Source of the DNA: a bacterium
GTDB lineage: Bacteria > Ratteibacteria > UBA8468 > B48-G9 > DTJG01
Direction of reading: 5' to 3'
DNA length: 35,413 nt
Assembly (NCBI GenBank): GCA_026418655.1
Contig: JAOAAW010000008.1
Location: 1 to 35,413 of the forward strand
Every line of letters starts with the position of its first letter. Position 1 is the stretch's first letter. Shown piece by piece: positions 9,701 to 17,055 of the stretch. The translations under genes and the position numbers were made by a program. The notes beneath the pieces were generated by a model that had not been told where the DNA came from, made no database searches, and saw only the letters and a program-made list of their open reading frames with translations.

Positions 9701-9792
9701 ACGGACAATTAAAATTTTCACAGGATGAAAAAACAAAAACTGTAAATTTTATCACTGATGTTGATGTTTTTGATTTTATTATTCTGAAATGA
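6766..9792 (+). CDS. Large secreted glycoside hydrolase, GH42-like (beta-galactosidase superfamily)
   Basis: 1008 residues with a signal peptide (MKKILFFMLNLCGILFS). Residues about 25-185 form a beta-rich module resembling a CBM4/9-type carbohydrate-binding domain (NPGFEQ...W, ending VYFDDIRVYE). A central TIM-barrel region follows, with TGDE (Glu456) as a candidate acid/base and WNEDW as a conserved-looking aromatic patch. After that comes a segment like the GH42 trimerisation domain (KNEVAIIWSASEP, then VAILSSQYL and WVSGGGNLWIDG). A C-terminal beta domain ends the protein. GAG-type ribosome site (AAAAGGAG) before the ATG. The family assignment is by fold pattern only; catalytic residues are unproven. 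It probably works in the periplasm or outside. Confidence 0.7.
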   Translation: MKKILFFMLNLCGILFSQTEIPLFKQEIFPISNPGFEQQQSGWNIRPTEKKDPLPDIVFSFEDTAYEGKYSFAITFNKRGSTYIPRAFQIEKGKRYYVSAKIKTQGEVTGVIRVVYGAVGEPYSNRVGPNSDWTTAGVTIVGGKHIYGYGEPKNPDPNISYCELRLEANGIGTVYFDDIRVYEMKDYGEYVRVKLNGPEGRQYKLKIHGLYGPPNWYFTIYPSKENFSSGITSNWMNLADYEQFKGRGVVYAGFHFEPASGEKFDSINATIEFAYNPDEKCIIRSFSRSTPGNIIGLIIPKSESSPEDFMKGFRYIDDDIVKRNQFVKSLNLPPVNLKHFYLEAHLKGFNGVFSDPTMVETEVNTLKTIGFNALDTQYSGLAGVYRAVAEKYGIRQTHHTFRLGNLPQDPSTKKNIFDIEKIKETCSGFVEKTLENLKKQDPDQIPLIKFIDTGDEIAGEVFAGPEYEQAYKEYLKSQGIKPGDLRAKTWDEVKTYGSWTWRDSWKMRPTDRTAVDSCINYYWTLRFWNYATAKVYSLLAQEITKRMPGLTVRVNFGPPWAYGYCSYMRGAEIWEFARQNSVTAFWNEDWLNTGGWRNAGIQMVSYLVDLSRSCAKINNAEVGAFVMPVGREENIQLKLASVIGKGAKMIDIYRYGPAYYSPDNWSGSLDMTAGIAKFTRVLERVEEAIFNGKPRKNEVAIIWSASEPVWSTDDASMWNNQLIYLALQHKQIPVDFVDEFEVEKGILKNYKVAILSSQYLRKATKQAIINWVSGGGNLWIDGIPATGDEYGQRCEMLLPLIGIKDITIVDSAIGRSLNPQNGVNPAIIPGEISMRLSDYNVSGVGRKISFKLRAPDKTKIIGEWEDGSPAIIEYKTGKGRVFYVGTYAGHSYNVPVERIPGKIEMGYREKERKIITDFVLDCGIQRPVWCNVDCIQADLLESAQAIAIILSNYSGIPQKQVNIKVDAKKTVNIVESAQYGQLKFSQDEKTKTVNFITDVDVFDFIILK

Positions 9793-10814
9793 GCAAAAAC
9801 TTCTTACAGGTAGTTTTGTTTGGCGATTCAATGTCATGGTCACCGGGTGTTGCTATGGGAGAAAGATACGCTGATTTCATTGAAGAAAAACTCAGTAATA
9901 AGTTTGGCGAAAACTGGATTGTTGATGTTGCTGCCTGTGGAGATGGCGGGAATACTGCCCAGGAAGGATTCGGACGACTCGAAAGAGATTGTATTTCATA
10001 CCAGCCACATATTGTTGTGCTGAGCTTTGGTGCAAATGACTCAATCAGAGCACCTGATAGGGAACAGTTTAAAACATTCTATAGAAAAATAATAAACGAA
10101 ATCAAACAAAATGCCACAAAACATATAATTCTTGAAACCATACCAACACTTGACCAGAACAGGCACAGCCAAAAAGATAATCCGAAGGCACTCTTTTATG
10201 GCGGGCTGGAAAACTATCTTGAGTTTTTCAGCCATTCTTTCATAAGGGAAGTTGCAAAAAACGAGGACCTGATTCTGTACGATAGATTTAAAATTTACCA
10301 TCAAGAAATTGAGAAAAATCCTTCCTTGAGAGAAAAATTAATTCAAAAAGATGGAGTGCACCTTACCAAAGAAGGAAATGAATTTTTTGCACAGCATCTG
10401 ATAAAACTGATTATTGAAATGGCACCACAAATTTATCAGATATCACACAATCCGCAGGTGTGGTTAGAAAATGCCAAACTCAACCCTGTTTATATTGAAT
10501 GCTGCAATCAAATTGAAAAAGGTGACTTAAAACAATATCTTAGTGAAGCACCTTCCCTGAAAAGACTGATGCTTCAAAAAGCACGTTCCTTTTCAAAAAG
10601 AGCGCGAGCCTTATCTAATGAAAAATATGTTCAGGATAAAGCCCTTAATATTGAATATCTGGCGTCCATCTTTGCGACAATTGAAAAAATTGTCAATACC
10701 GAAGATCCTGAAATAAAAGAAAAAAGCAAAGAATGGGCGATTTCTTATTTGAAACAGCTGCCAGAAAATAGAAATTTACAAAAGCTTAAAATTAAAAATC
10801 TTCTCAATTTTTAA
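9789..10814 (+). CDS. SGNH/GDSL hydrolase with C-terminal extension
   Basis: 341 residues. The four SGNH blocks are clear: FGDSMSW with nucleophile Ser14, CGDGGNT, FGANDS, and DGVHLT with Asp188 and His191. Such enzymes usually remove acetyl or other acyl groups from sugars, or act as lipases. Residues after about 215 form a mainly helical, charged tail of unknown role that is not part of the core domain. No signal peptide is visible. The start overlaps the stop of the GH42-like gene (ATGA, 9789-9792) and has no ribosome site of its own, so translation is likely coupled, linking deacylation to glycan cleavage. Confidence 0.87.
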   Translation: MSKNFLQVVLFGDSMSWSPGVAMGERYADFIEEKLSNKFGENWIVDVAACGDGGNTAQEGFGRLERDCISYQPHIVVLSFGANDSIRAPDREQFKTFYRKIINEIKQNATKHIILETIPTLDQNRHSQKDNPKALFYGGLENYLEFFSHSFIREVAKNEDLILYDRFKIYHQEIEKNPSLREKLIQKDGVHLTKEGNEFFAQHLIKLIIEMAPQIYQISHNPQVWLENAKLNPVYIECCNQIEKGDLKQYLSEAPSLKRLMLQKARSFSKRARALSNEKYVQDKALNIEYLASIFATIEKIVNTEDPEIKEKSKEWAISYLKQLPENRNLQKLKIKNLLNF

Positions 10815-10822
10815 AAATACTA

Positions 10823-10851
10823 TTGACAAAAATACAGTAGCTCAGTATTAT
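10823..10851 (+). promoter_or_regulatory. Strong sigma70-type promoter giving a probable leaderless mRNA
   Basis: TTGACA (10823-10828), a 17-bp spacer, and TATTAT (10846-10851). The expected start point, six to seven bases after the -10 box, coincides with the ATG at 10858. No Shine-Dalgarno sequence lies before that ATG. Confidence 0.75.
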
Positions 10852-10857
10852 AAAGAT

Positions 10858-11562
10858 ATGAAAAAGGTAAACCAATTTTATAAAGGTCTGTCTCAAAAAA
10901 ACAAAATTATTTTCTGGATTTGTGTAGCAATAATTGTATTATCTTTTTTTGTCATAGGTAGAACTATCTACAGAGCAACAGTTAGCAAAAATCCCACACT
11001 TGAAAACTATGCAAAACAGATTCGCAGTAAAGACCCATCTCAAAGAGAAGCAGGTGTTTATACGATAGGATTGTACAGGGTAAATGAAATGGTTGATACA
11101 CTTGAAAATATAATCAAACAGGACCCTGAAATTAAAGTAAAAAGGGTTGCTGCGTGGTCCCTTGGAAGAATTGATATAAATAGACTGGTGAGATTTCTTG
11201 ATTCACAGGATAAAGGAATCAAAGAAATTGCCATGGATGCACTAATCAAACTGGACAAGAATAACGTCTCATATTTGATGGAAAGATTTGGAAATGAAGA
11301 TTTAGAAACAAAGAAAAAAATCATAGACATTGTGGACTCACTTAAAAAACCAGAGTTTAATGATAAACTCTTGGAAATTGCTGAAAATCAGAAGGAAGAT
11401 ATGCAGATACGAATCGCATCTCTTGATGTACTGAAAAAAACAGGAACAATGGAACTTGAGGGAAGACTGAACGCAATCTTTTACAATGACCCTGAAATCC
11501 AGATGAAAGAAGCAGCGAAACAGACCCTTGAGTTTATTAAAAACAAGGAGAAGAAAAAATGA
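10858..11562 (+). CDS. Membrane-anchored HEAT-repeat protein
   Basis: 234 residues. A short basic N-terminus is followed by one membrane helix (about residues 19-37, IIFWICVAIIVLSFFVIG). Helical repeats then run to the end, with HEAT-type elements such as VKRVAAWSLGRI, IKEIAMDALIKL and IRIASLDVLKKT. HEAT repeats are protein-binding scaffolds. The bulk probably faces the periplasm or cytoplasm beside the inner membrane. ATG 10858 is the only sensible start, with no other Met for about 70 residues. The gene overlaps the following pseudopilin gene by four bases (ATGA), so the two are co-translated. A role in assembling or tethering the pseudopilin is a reasonable guess. Confidence 0.75.
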   Translation: MKKVNQFYKGLSQKNKIIFWICVAIIVLSFFVIGRTIYRATVSKNPTLENYAKQIRSKDPSQREAGVYTIGLYRVNEMVDTLENIIKQDPEIKVKRVAAWSLGRIDINRLVRFLDSQDKGIKEIAMDALIKLDKNNVSYLMERFGNEDLETKKKIIDIVDSLKKPEFNDKLLEIAENQKEDMQIRIASLDVLKKTGTMELEGRLNAIFYNDPEIQMKEAAKQTLEFIKNKEKKK

Positions 11563-12236
11563 AAAGAGCATTCACTCTTATTGAGTTGTTGGTGGTAATA
11601 GCGATAATAAGTATGCTTGCCGGTCAGGTGATGCCATCTTTATCAACAGCTAGAGAAAAAGGAAGACAGGCAAACTGTATTAACAATTTTCATCAGATTG
11701 GTATTGCTGTGGAAATTTATTATCAGGACTGGGATGACTATCCAACATGGTTGTCAACAATGGTACCTTCCTATCTTCAAACAGACAAGATTTTTATATG
11801 CCTGACAGACAGATACCGAGGAGTTTCAGGTCATGGAAACCCACAATTTCCTGGTGGGAACGACATTCCACCCAACCAGATACCCGGATACACGCCACCC
11901 TATGAACCAGAATTTGCCTATAGAAATCCAAATGTTACAGCCTGCAGTTATATTTATGAATTCAGCCCTTGTGTATGCGAGTGGTTTATGCAGGGTTATG
12001 CAAGTGGAACATATACAGATACAGACCTGAATCAGGCAGACACAAACAGAGATGGAAAGGTTTCCTGGAAAGAAGCAAAAATGTGGCAGGCAACCTATCA
12101 AGGATTATCTGATAAAGTTCCCATTGTAAGATGTTTCTGGCATCATTATAATTACAAGCAAAAAGTATTAAATCTTGCGTACAAAGATTATCACGTTTTC
12201 ACAAGCCGCATGTACTGGGAAAATTCTTCTGACTGA
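11559..12236 (+). CDS. Pseudopilin with an embedded EF-hand calcium-binding loop
   Basis: 225 residues. The N-terminus MKRA/FTLIELLVVIAIISMLAG is a prepilin signal; the -1 residue is Ala rather than the usual Gly, a tolerated variant in many PVC-type pseudopilins. After the helix comes the typical CINNFHQIG segment and a globular domain rich in aromatics and cysteines. Residues 161-172 (DTNRDGKVSWKE) form a canonical 12-residue EF-hand loop with Asp161, Asn163, Asp165, Ser169 and Glu172 as ligands. Many minor and major pseudopilins use calcium for stability. It is translationally coupled to the HEAT protein and ends one base before a convergent gene. Confidence 0.85.
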   Translation: MKRAFTLIELLVVIAIISMLAGQVMPSLSTAREKGRQANCINNFHQIGIAVEIYYQDWDDYPTWLSTMVPSYLQTDKIFICLTDRYRGVSGHGNPQFPGGNDIPPNQIPGYTPPYEPEFAYRNPNVTACSYIYEFSPCVCEWFMQGYASGTYTDTDLNQADTNRDGKVSWKEAKMWQATYQGLSDKVPIVRCFWHHYNYKQKVLNLAYKDYHVFTSRMYWENSSD

Positions 12237-12237
12237 A

Positions 12238-13887
12238 TTATTTAAATTTTTTTATTGATTCTTTTGACAGCATTATATCAGGACTGAACAGACTGTTCCA
12301 CCACAGAGAAAAAGAGTGTCTATCTCCGACCCATCTCAGATAGTATTTCTGTAATGGTGCTTTAAGTTTCTTGATTTCTTTTTCTGTTTCTGATAATCTT
12401 TTCTTCATATTATGTTTTAGGGGCATTGGCATCTCGTCTCTCGTTGAAAACCACCACCTTGCTTCATCAATAACGCTCCTGATTTTAGACTGCAGGTATT
12501 CTGCTTGTAAACATAGTTTAAGCCCTTCCCCAAAACAACCCGAAACTTTCTCTTTTTCCAGTATATCAAGAAGTTTTTCAAGTGTGGTCGTTTTATCACG
12601 AGAGGGTGAAGAAATAATCCAGCAAATATCATCAAGTGACCAGCAATTTCCATAAGATTCTGGCATATCAAGTTCATAAGCAATTTCATGTGAACATTTT
12701 CTAAAATCTTCAAGACTCGTCTTTCCGCTATAAGAAATCCTTGCAAATTGCACAAGGTTATATAGGACAGTTGTCCAGGGAGCGTTTATTGGTGCAAAAG
12801 AATGTCCTCTTGCCCAGAGAGTCGCCACTATACCCTTACCATTTCTTGATATGAGACAATCACACATTCCGGCAGGATTAAGAACACCCCTTACATAATT
12901 TGCATGAAATTGCATATCAGCACTCATATAAAGACCACACGCTCCCCATAAATTGCCTTTCATAGCAGATAGCATTCTGAGCTGGGCATAGCTCAATGGA
13001 TATCCGGTATCACAATCAACTCCTATCTTTTCTATTTCCTCTCTTGTAAGGTCTTCAAAAAATTGCCCTGCGCTTACAAAACAAGAAATTAATTCTGGCT
13101 CTGTGTATCTATTGAAAAATTGTTTTTTTGAAGGTCTGAATCCCTTATATATGACAAACTTTGAGGTCTTGCCTGTGGAATGATAATCCCAGGGAAGCAG
13201 GATTACCTGAGGATTAATTTTCTCAAAAAGATCCATCCTGCCAGTGCCAATAATCATATCTGCCCATAGCACGGGAATTTTGCCATGCCTTAAAACCTGC
13301 TTCCATACAAACTGCGCATGTTCAAGATATAACCCAATTTTCCCACCAAGCCTTTTAGCTCTCTTAGAGCATTCTTTGCAGAAACCTAGCTGATGAGTTT
13401 CGTCCTGCCCGACATGAATATACCTGCACTCTGGATGCAACTGGCAGATATAATCAATTATCTCCTCAACATATTTTTTCACTGTTTTTTTTGAAGGACA
13501 CAATTGAGAAGGGTATTCTGGATTTTCAAACAGGTTTTCTGCTCCTTTTAATCTTGAAAGATACTCAACGTGTCCAAAAGTTTGAACAAGGGGTATCCAT
13601 TCTATACCTAGTGATTTTGCCTTTTGAGTCAAAAATTTAACCTGTGATTCTGTATAACGGTCGTAAGACGGAAACTGTTCAGAAAGCGGAAGAAAGGGAA
13701 TTCTGTGTTCATATTCAACAAGTACTCCATTGATTCCCCATCTTGCAAGTTGTTCAAGAAGCGAGGAAAGAACCTCAAAAGGAATTTTAGGACCTTTAAG
13801 GTCAATATGAAAAAACCTATTTTTTATGGCAGGTTGTGAAGTTTCTGTAATCCATGAAGGCATTTTATTCTTTCTGCTGAATATCAT
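12238..13887 (-). CDS. Family 20 glycoside hydrolase (beta-N-acetylhexosaminidase-like)
   Basis: 549 residues. The GH20 catalytic pair is visible as Asp162-Glu163 in HVGQDETHQLG: in this family Glu is the acid/base and Asp assists the 2-acetamido group. Other barrel features are ARWGINGVLVEYEHRIPF near the N-terminus, PLVQTFGHVEYL and ILLPWDYH. A helical C-terminal region (about 410-549) resembles that of cytoplasmic GH20 members. No signal peptide, so it would remove terminal GlcNAc- or GalNAc-type residues from imported oligosaccharides. GGGGGA before the ATG overlaps the stop of the upstream SGNH gene. Last gene of the UroD operon. Confidence 0.87.
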   Translation of the reverse strand: MIFSRKNKMPSWITETSQPAIKNRFFHIDLKGPKIPFEVLSSLLEQLARWGINGVLVEYEHRIPFLPLSEQFPSYDRYTESQVKFLTQKAKSLGIEWIPLVQTFGHVEYLSRLKGAENLFENPEYPSQLCPSKKTVKKYVEEIIDYICQLHPECRYIHVGQDETHQLGFCKECSKRAKRLGGKIGLYLEHAQFVWKQVLRHGKIPVLWADMIIGTGRMDLFEKINPQVILLPWDYHSTGKTSKFVIYKGFRPSKKQFFNRYTEPELISCFVSAGQFFEDLTREEIEKIGVDCDTGYPLSYAQLRMLSAMKGNLWGACGLYMSADMQFHANYVRGVLNPAGMCDCLISRNGKGIVATLWARGHSFAPINAPWTTVLYNLVQFARISYSGKTSLEDFRKCSHEIAYELDMPESYGNCWSLDDICWIISSPSRDKTTTLEKLLDILEKEKVSGCFGEGLKLCLQAEYLQSKIRSVIDEARWWFSTRDEMPMPLKHNMKKRLSETEKEIKKLKAPLQKYYLRWVGDRHSFSLWWNSLFSPDIMLSKESIKKFK

Positions 13888-13896
13888 TTATCCCCC

Positions 13897-14556
13897 TTAA
13901 AAAGGAAACCAGGAGAGAATTTCATTGACTATAAGTAAATGACCCTGTTTGGATGGATGATTGCTCCATGAAAGCAATATTTCAAGTGCCATGCCAGATG
14001 ATACAGCCCTTTCAAATGCAGCGAAACTGTCGGCAAGGCCCACTTCTTCTTCAAAGGCAATTTTCCTGATAAGAGAAGTACGCTGCTTCAAAAGTTTACT
14101 GTCCTGGTTCAATCCATCAGTAACTGAAACATCCCAGGAAGGTGTGAGAAGAATAACAGGAATACTCTTTTCTTTTGACACTCTTATCATCTTTTTCCAC
14201 GCTTCACAAACCACATTCTCGTCCAGTTTTCTATCATTTAATCCATAATCAATCAGCACAAGTTCTGGATTGTGATTAAGTACTTCGGTTGAAAACCTTT
14301 TTGCTCCTGAAACTGAATTTTCGCCACCAATTGCAGTAACTATTACATTTATTACAGCAAAGGGAAATCTTTCTTTGAGTTTTTTATGAAGTAAATGAGG
14401 GTATGCATTAAATGTATCCACATATGGAGTTGCAAAATATCCAGCAGGGACACTGTGTCCGTGGCATACAATATTGATGGTTTTATTATCCGGCCATTGT
14501 TTTTTCAACTTTTCCACAAGTCCAACAAGATATTTCTTTCTATCTGGTAGCGCCAT
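13897..14556 (-). CDS. SGNH/GDSL-like hydrolase with unusual catalytic blocks
   Basis: 219 residues. Block I is HGHSVPAGY with Ser35 (GHS instead of GDS), block II is IGGENS, block III is YGLND and block V is WSNHP with His200. The Asp normally three residues before that His is replaced by Trp197, so it may use a Ser-His dyad or an acid from elsewhere. The fold resembles carbohydrate acetylesterases. It overlaps the upstream hydrolase gene by 17 bases and has no clear ribosome site, so its translation is probably coupled. No signal peptide. Likely acts on acylated sugars in the cytoplasm, together with the neighbouring GH20 (inference). Confidence 0.75.
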   Translation of the reverse strand: MALPDRKKYLVGLVEKLKKQWPDNKTINIVCHGHSVPAGYFATPYVDTFNAYPHLLHKKLKERFPFAVINVIVTAIGGENSVSGAKRFSTEVLNHNPELVLIDYGLNDRKLDENVVCEAWKKMIRVSKEKSIPVILLTPSWDVSVTDGLNQDSKLLKQRTSLIRKIAFEEEVGLADSFAAFERAVSSGMALEILLSWSNHPSKQGHLLIVNEILSWFPF

Positions 14557-15955
14557 TTTTCACAAGTATCTTCATTTCAAAAGGGTTTAAATCCCACACA
14601 GACTGAATTTTGCCGGTTTCAATATCCTTCCATGGTTCTTTTAAAACAAGTACATCCTTTTCATTAAAATAATTGGCAACAACCAGATAAAAATTGTCAT
14701 TGACATACGCTGTTAACACTAAATTTGGCCATTTTCTTCCTGCCACAATATTTTCATCCTTTATATCAATAAAGACATGGGTTGCCGGCTTTGTCATTTC
14801 TTTATAGAATTCAAAATAATGAAAGAAGTTTTCAAGGGTTTCTCGCCTGCCTGGAACAGAGTCCCACTGAGAATAAACTGGAAAATCCTCTGGATTTTTG
14901 CTGTAATGTTGCTTGATTATTTCTGGATGAGGAACAGCTAAACTTCCCTTTTTATATTCAAGTTTTGTGCCTTCATACATCTTGCCTTTTATAGGCCTTC
15001 CATGATAAAGAACAGGAAACTGAAGATAGGGTATTGTGAGAGCATAAAGTTTGTTCTGGTCTTCAACAGGAACAACACGCCAGTCAGGAATATAAAACAC
15101 AAATTCTGGAAGATTTCTAACTGTCTTTCTCATAAGGTTCATATCCCTTATTCCTTCGCCAACATAAAGGTAGTCCCAGCATTTAAATTGTGGTGGTGAG
15201 GAAATGTCTGGATTGCAATACTCCCACGCATGCAGAGTAAAAATACCCCTATATCTTTTAACAATTGTATAAATTTCCTGAATCAGGTCTTCAAATGCTC
15301 CATGTACAGACGATGATTCTTCAAATGCATCAATATGTCCTTGTTTCCCATCAGGAGGATCAAGAAATGCAAGCGGATCATAGCCAACATCGTTATAAAG
15401 TCCATCTATTTCATATTTCTCAAATAATCTCTCTATGTTATTCAACAAAAACACCCGCCAGTCAGGACTTCGGGGAGAACAAAGAGCATAGTTGAAATAA
15501 CCTTCTTCAAGGGCGATTACCCTGCCTTTATAATAAGATTGCCATTCTGGCTTAAAATTCTTACTTCTTCTGTCATAATATCCGCTTGAAATATATGGTA
15601 TAAATTTCAAGCCATACTGATGTGCCAGTTTAATCATTTTTTTAAAACCTTCCTCATTATTCGGCGTGAACTTGTCACCTCCAAAAATTTCAAGAGCATC
15701 GTTCCATTCTTCATGAATTTTTAACAATCCAATTCCTTTTTCCTTATAAAGCCTGAAGTTTTCTTCTTCCTGATGGTCAGGCATAGGACACCTTTCTGCT
15801 GGGTATTCTCCCCAGTTGTACCACACATGTCCTGGAATGTAGTCAATTAAAACTGTATGACGCTCACATCTCCTTATTAGGTATCTTGCATCCTTGAGAT
15901 TTTCCAGCCTTTTTCTTTCTATTGTAAAATCCCACAGTTTAAATAACGCTTTCAA
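14540..15955 (-). CDS. TIM-barrel glycoside hydrolase-like protein, family not assigned
   Basis: 471 residues starting with TTG: AGGAGG at 15965-15960 lies exactly right for this codon and overlaps the stop of the UroD gene. The pattern is that of retaining alpha-glycosidase barrels: GIGLLKIHEEWND, then LAHQYGLKFIPYISSGY, then YEIDGLYNDVGYDP in which Asp189 is a nucleophile candidate. A beta-sandwich tail follows (about 400-471). It resembles GH36/GH13-related proteins but I cannot name a family. No signal peptide. It is the second gene of an operon with a UroD-like protein, an SGNH protein and a GH20. Confidence 0.65.
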   Translation of the reverse strand: MKALFKLWDFTIERKRLENLKDARYLIRRCERHTVLIDYIPGHVWYNWGEYPAERCPMPDHQEEENFRLYKEKGIGLLKIHEEWNDALEIFGGDKFTPNNEEGFKKMIKLAHQYGLKFIPYISSGYYDRRSKNFKPEWQSYYKGRVIALEEGYFNYALCSPRSPDWRVFLLNNIERLFEKYEIDGLYNDVGYDPLAFLDPPDGKQGHIDAFEESSSVHGAFEDLIQEIYTIVKRYRGIFTLHAWEYCNPDISSPPQFKCWDYLYVGEGIRDMNLMRKTVRNLPEFVFYIPDWRVVPVEDQNKLYALTIPYLQFPVLYHGRPIKGKMYEGTKLEYKKGSLAVPHPEIIKQHYSKNPEDFPVYSQWDSVPGRRETLENFFHYFEFYKEMTKPATHVFIDIKDENIVAGRKWPNLVLTAYVNDNFYLVVANYFNEKDVLVLKEPWKDIETGKIQSVWDLNPFEMKILVKNGATR

Positions 15956-15963
15956 TTAACCTC

Positions 15964-16977
15964 CTAAAGTTTTAACGCTTCATCTATCATTGCATACAAA
16001 TTCTCAGGTGGCACATCAGCCTGTATTGTAATTCCTGGTTCAAGAATATATCCTCCACCTTTACCCATTATTTCTTTCAGCCTTTTCACTTCTTCTCGGA
16101 CATCTTCAGGTTTTCCTTTGACAAGAGTATTCTGAGTGCTTATGCCGCCACAAAAACATAATTCCAATCCGAATTCTTTTTTCAAATAGAAGATGTCCAT
16201 TGCTTCTGGCTGGATTGGGTGAAGAATATCCAGCCCTATTTCAATCAAATCAGGTATAACGGGCAAAATATTACCACACGAATGATGAAAGACCTTTCTC
16301 CTGTTTTTCTTTGCAAAACCATAGATCTCTTTGAGAAGTGGTCGTACAAACTTACGCCACAGTTCAGGTGAAATCAACATCCCTTTTTGGGTTCCATAAT
16401 CATCACTCACAGCTATTGCTTCAAATTCAAATCTATCAAAGAGAATTTCCATTGTGCCCAGTATGTAGTCAGTTATACCTCTCAACAAATCCATCACAAA
16501 ATCAGGATACAACACAGTATCAAGAAGCAGATTTTCCATACCCCTCATGAATGTTGCCCTTTCCCATAAATCTCCAACCCAGATAATTCTGTAATGATCT
16601 TTTTGTTTTTCGCACCAGTTTCCAATATCTTCAAATCTATAAGGAAGCCCGGGCTGGGGAAATCTATATCCAGAAAGAGACGGTTCTTTCAGCACAGGAC
16701 CAATAGGTGCTCCCCTGTCTATTGCGCTTGTGGACCAGACAACGCCATATTCATCAGTTGCGGTTTCTCCGAAAACTTCTGGATCCGCATAAAGTGGTTT
16801 TATTGATTTCGGAGATACCATTCGTATAGGAAATGAAAGGGCATCAGATATTGGACTTCCATATTTTTCTTCTGCAACCTTCAATGACACAGGTGAGAAC
16901 ATAAAATTGTAGGGAACAGGCATTTCCCTGTGATTTACCACTGCTTCAATCCATTTTTTATCATCAGATGGCCTCAT
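15964..16977 (-). CDS. Uroporphyrinogen decarboxylase (UroD/MtaA) family protein
   Basis: 337 residues with the UroD-type barrel. HHSCGN contains His232-x-Cys234, matching two of the three zinc ligands of corrinoid methyltransferases such as MtaA; the later motif, usually PGC, reads PGI here, so the third ligand is changed. CFCGGIST is the conserved late barrel element. No other haem gene is nearby, and the residues for porphyrinogen binding are not evident, so true uroporphyrinogen decarboxylation is unlikely. Related proteins are often methyl transferases. In this operon a role in demethylating or otherwise trimming an O-methyl sugar is possible but unproven. It is the first gene behind a promoter giving almost no leader. 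Confidence 0.75.
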   Translation of the reverse strand: MRPSDDKKWIEAVVNHREMPVPYNFMFSPVSLKVAEEKYGSPISDALSFPIRMVSPKSIKPLYADPEVFGETATDEYGVVWSTSAIDRGAPIGPVLKEPSLSGYRFPQPGLPYRFEDIGNWCEKQKDHYRIIWVGDLWERATFMRGMENLLLDTVLYPDFVMDLLRGITDYILGTMEILFDRFEFEAIAVSDDYGTQKGMLISPELWRKFVRPLLKEIYGFAKKNRRKVFHHSCGNILPVIPDLIEIGLDILHPIQPEAMDIFYLKKEFGLELCFCGGISTQNTLVKGKPEDVREEVKRLKEIMGKGGGYILEPGITIQADVPPENLYAMIDEALKL

Positions 16978-16986
16978 GATTTTATT

Positions 16987-17014
16987 AGAATAACATATAA
17001 TTTCTTATTTTCAA
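16987..17014 (-). promoter_or_regulatory. Promoter of the UroD-glycosidase operon, near-leaderless
   Basis: On the minus strand TTGAAA (17014-17009), 16 bp, then TGT-TATTCT, an extended -10 box (hexamer 16992-16987). Nine bases separate the -10 box from the ATG at 16977, so the mRNA leader should be only a few bases. No ribosome site precedes the ATG. Confidence 0.55.
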
Positions 17015-17017
17015 TAC

Positions 17018-17044
17018 TTACTGCGTTTCATATTCTGTGATAAT
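17018..17044 (+). promoter_or_regulatory. Promoter of the aldolase gene, near-leaderless
   Basis: An extended -10 box TGT-GATAAT (hexamer 17039-17044) ends 11 bases before the ATG at 17056, leaving a leader of about five bases and no Shine-Dalgarno site. The -35 is weak (TTACTG at 17018-17023, 15-bp spacer). It lies back to back with the UroD operon promoter in a 78-bp divergent gap. Confidence 0.45.
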
Positions 17045-17055
17045 ATAAACTTACA

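Noticed and set aside
12238..12280. T-rich stretch after the pseudopilin stop, considered as an intrinsic terminator
   Set aside because: No stable GC-containing stem precedes it, and it lies within the convergent GH20 coding sequence.
15964..16977. Calling the UroD-family gene hemE
   Set aside because: It has the His-x-Cys pair of the methyltransferase branch, no neighbouring haem genes, and a glycosidase operon context.
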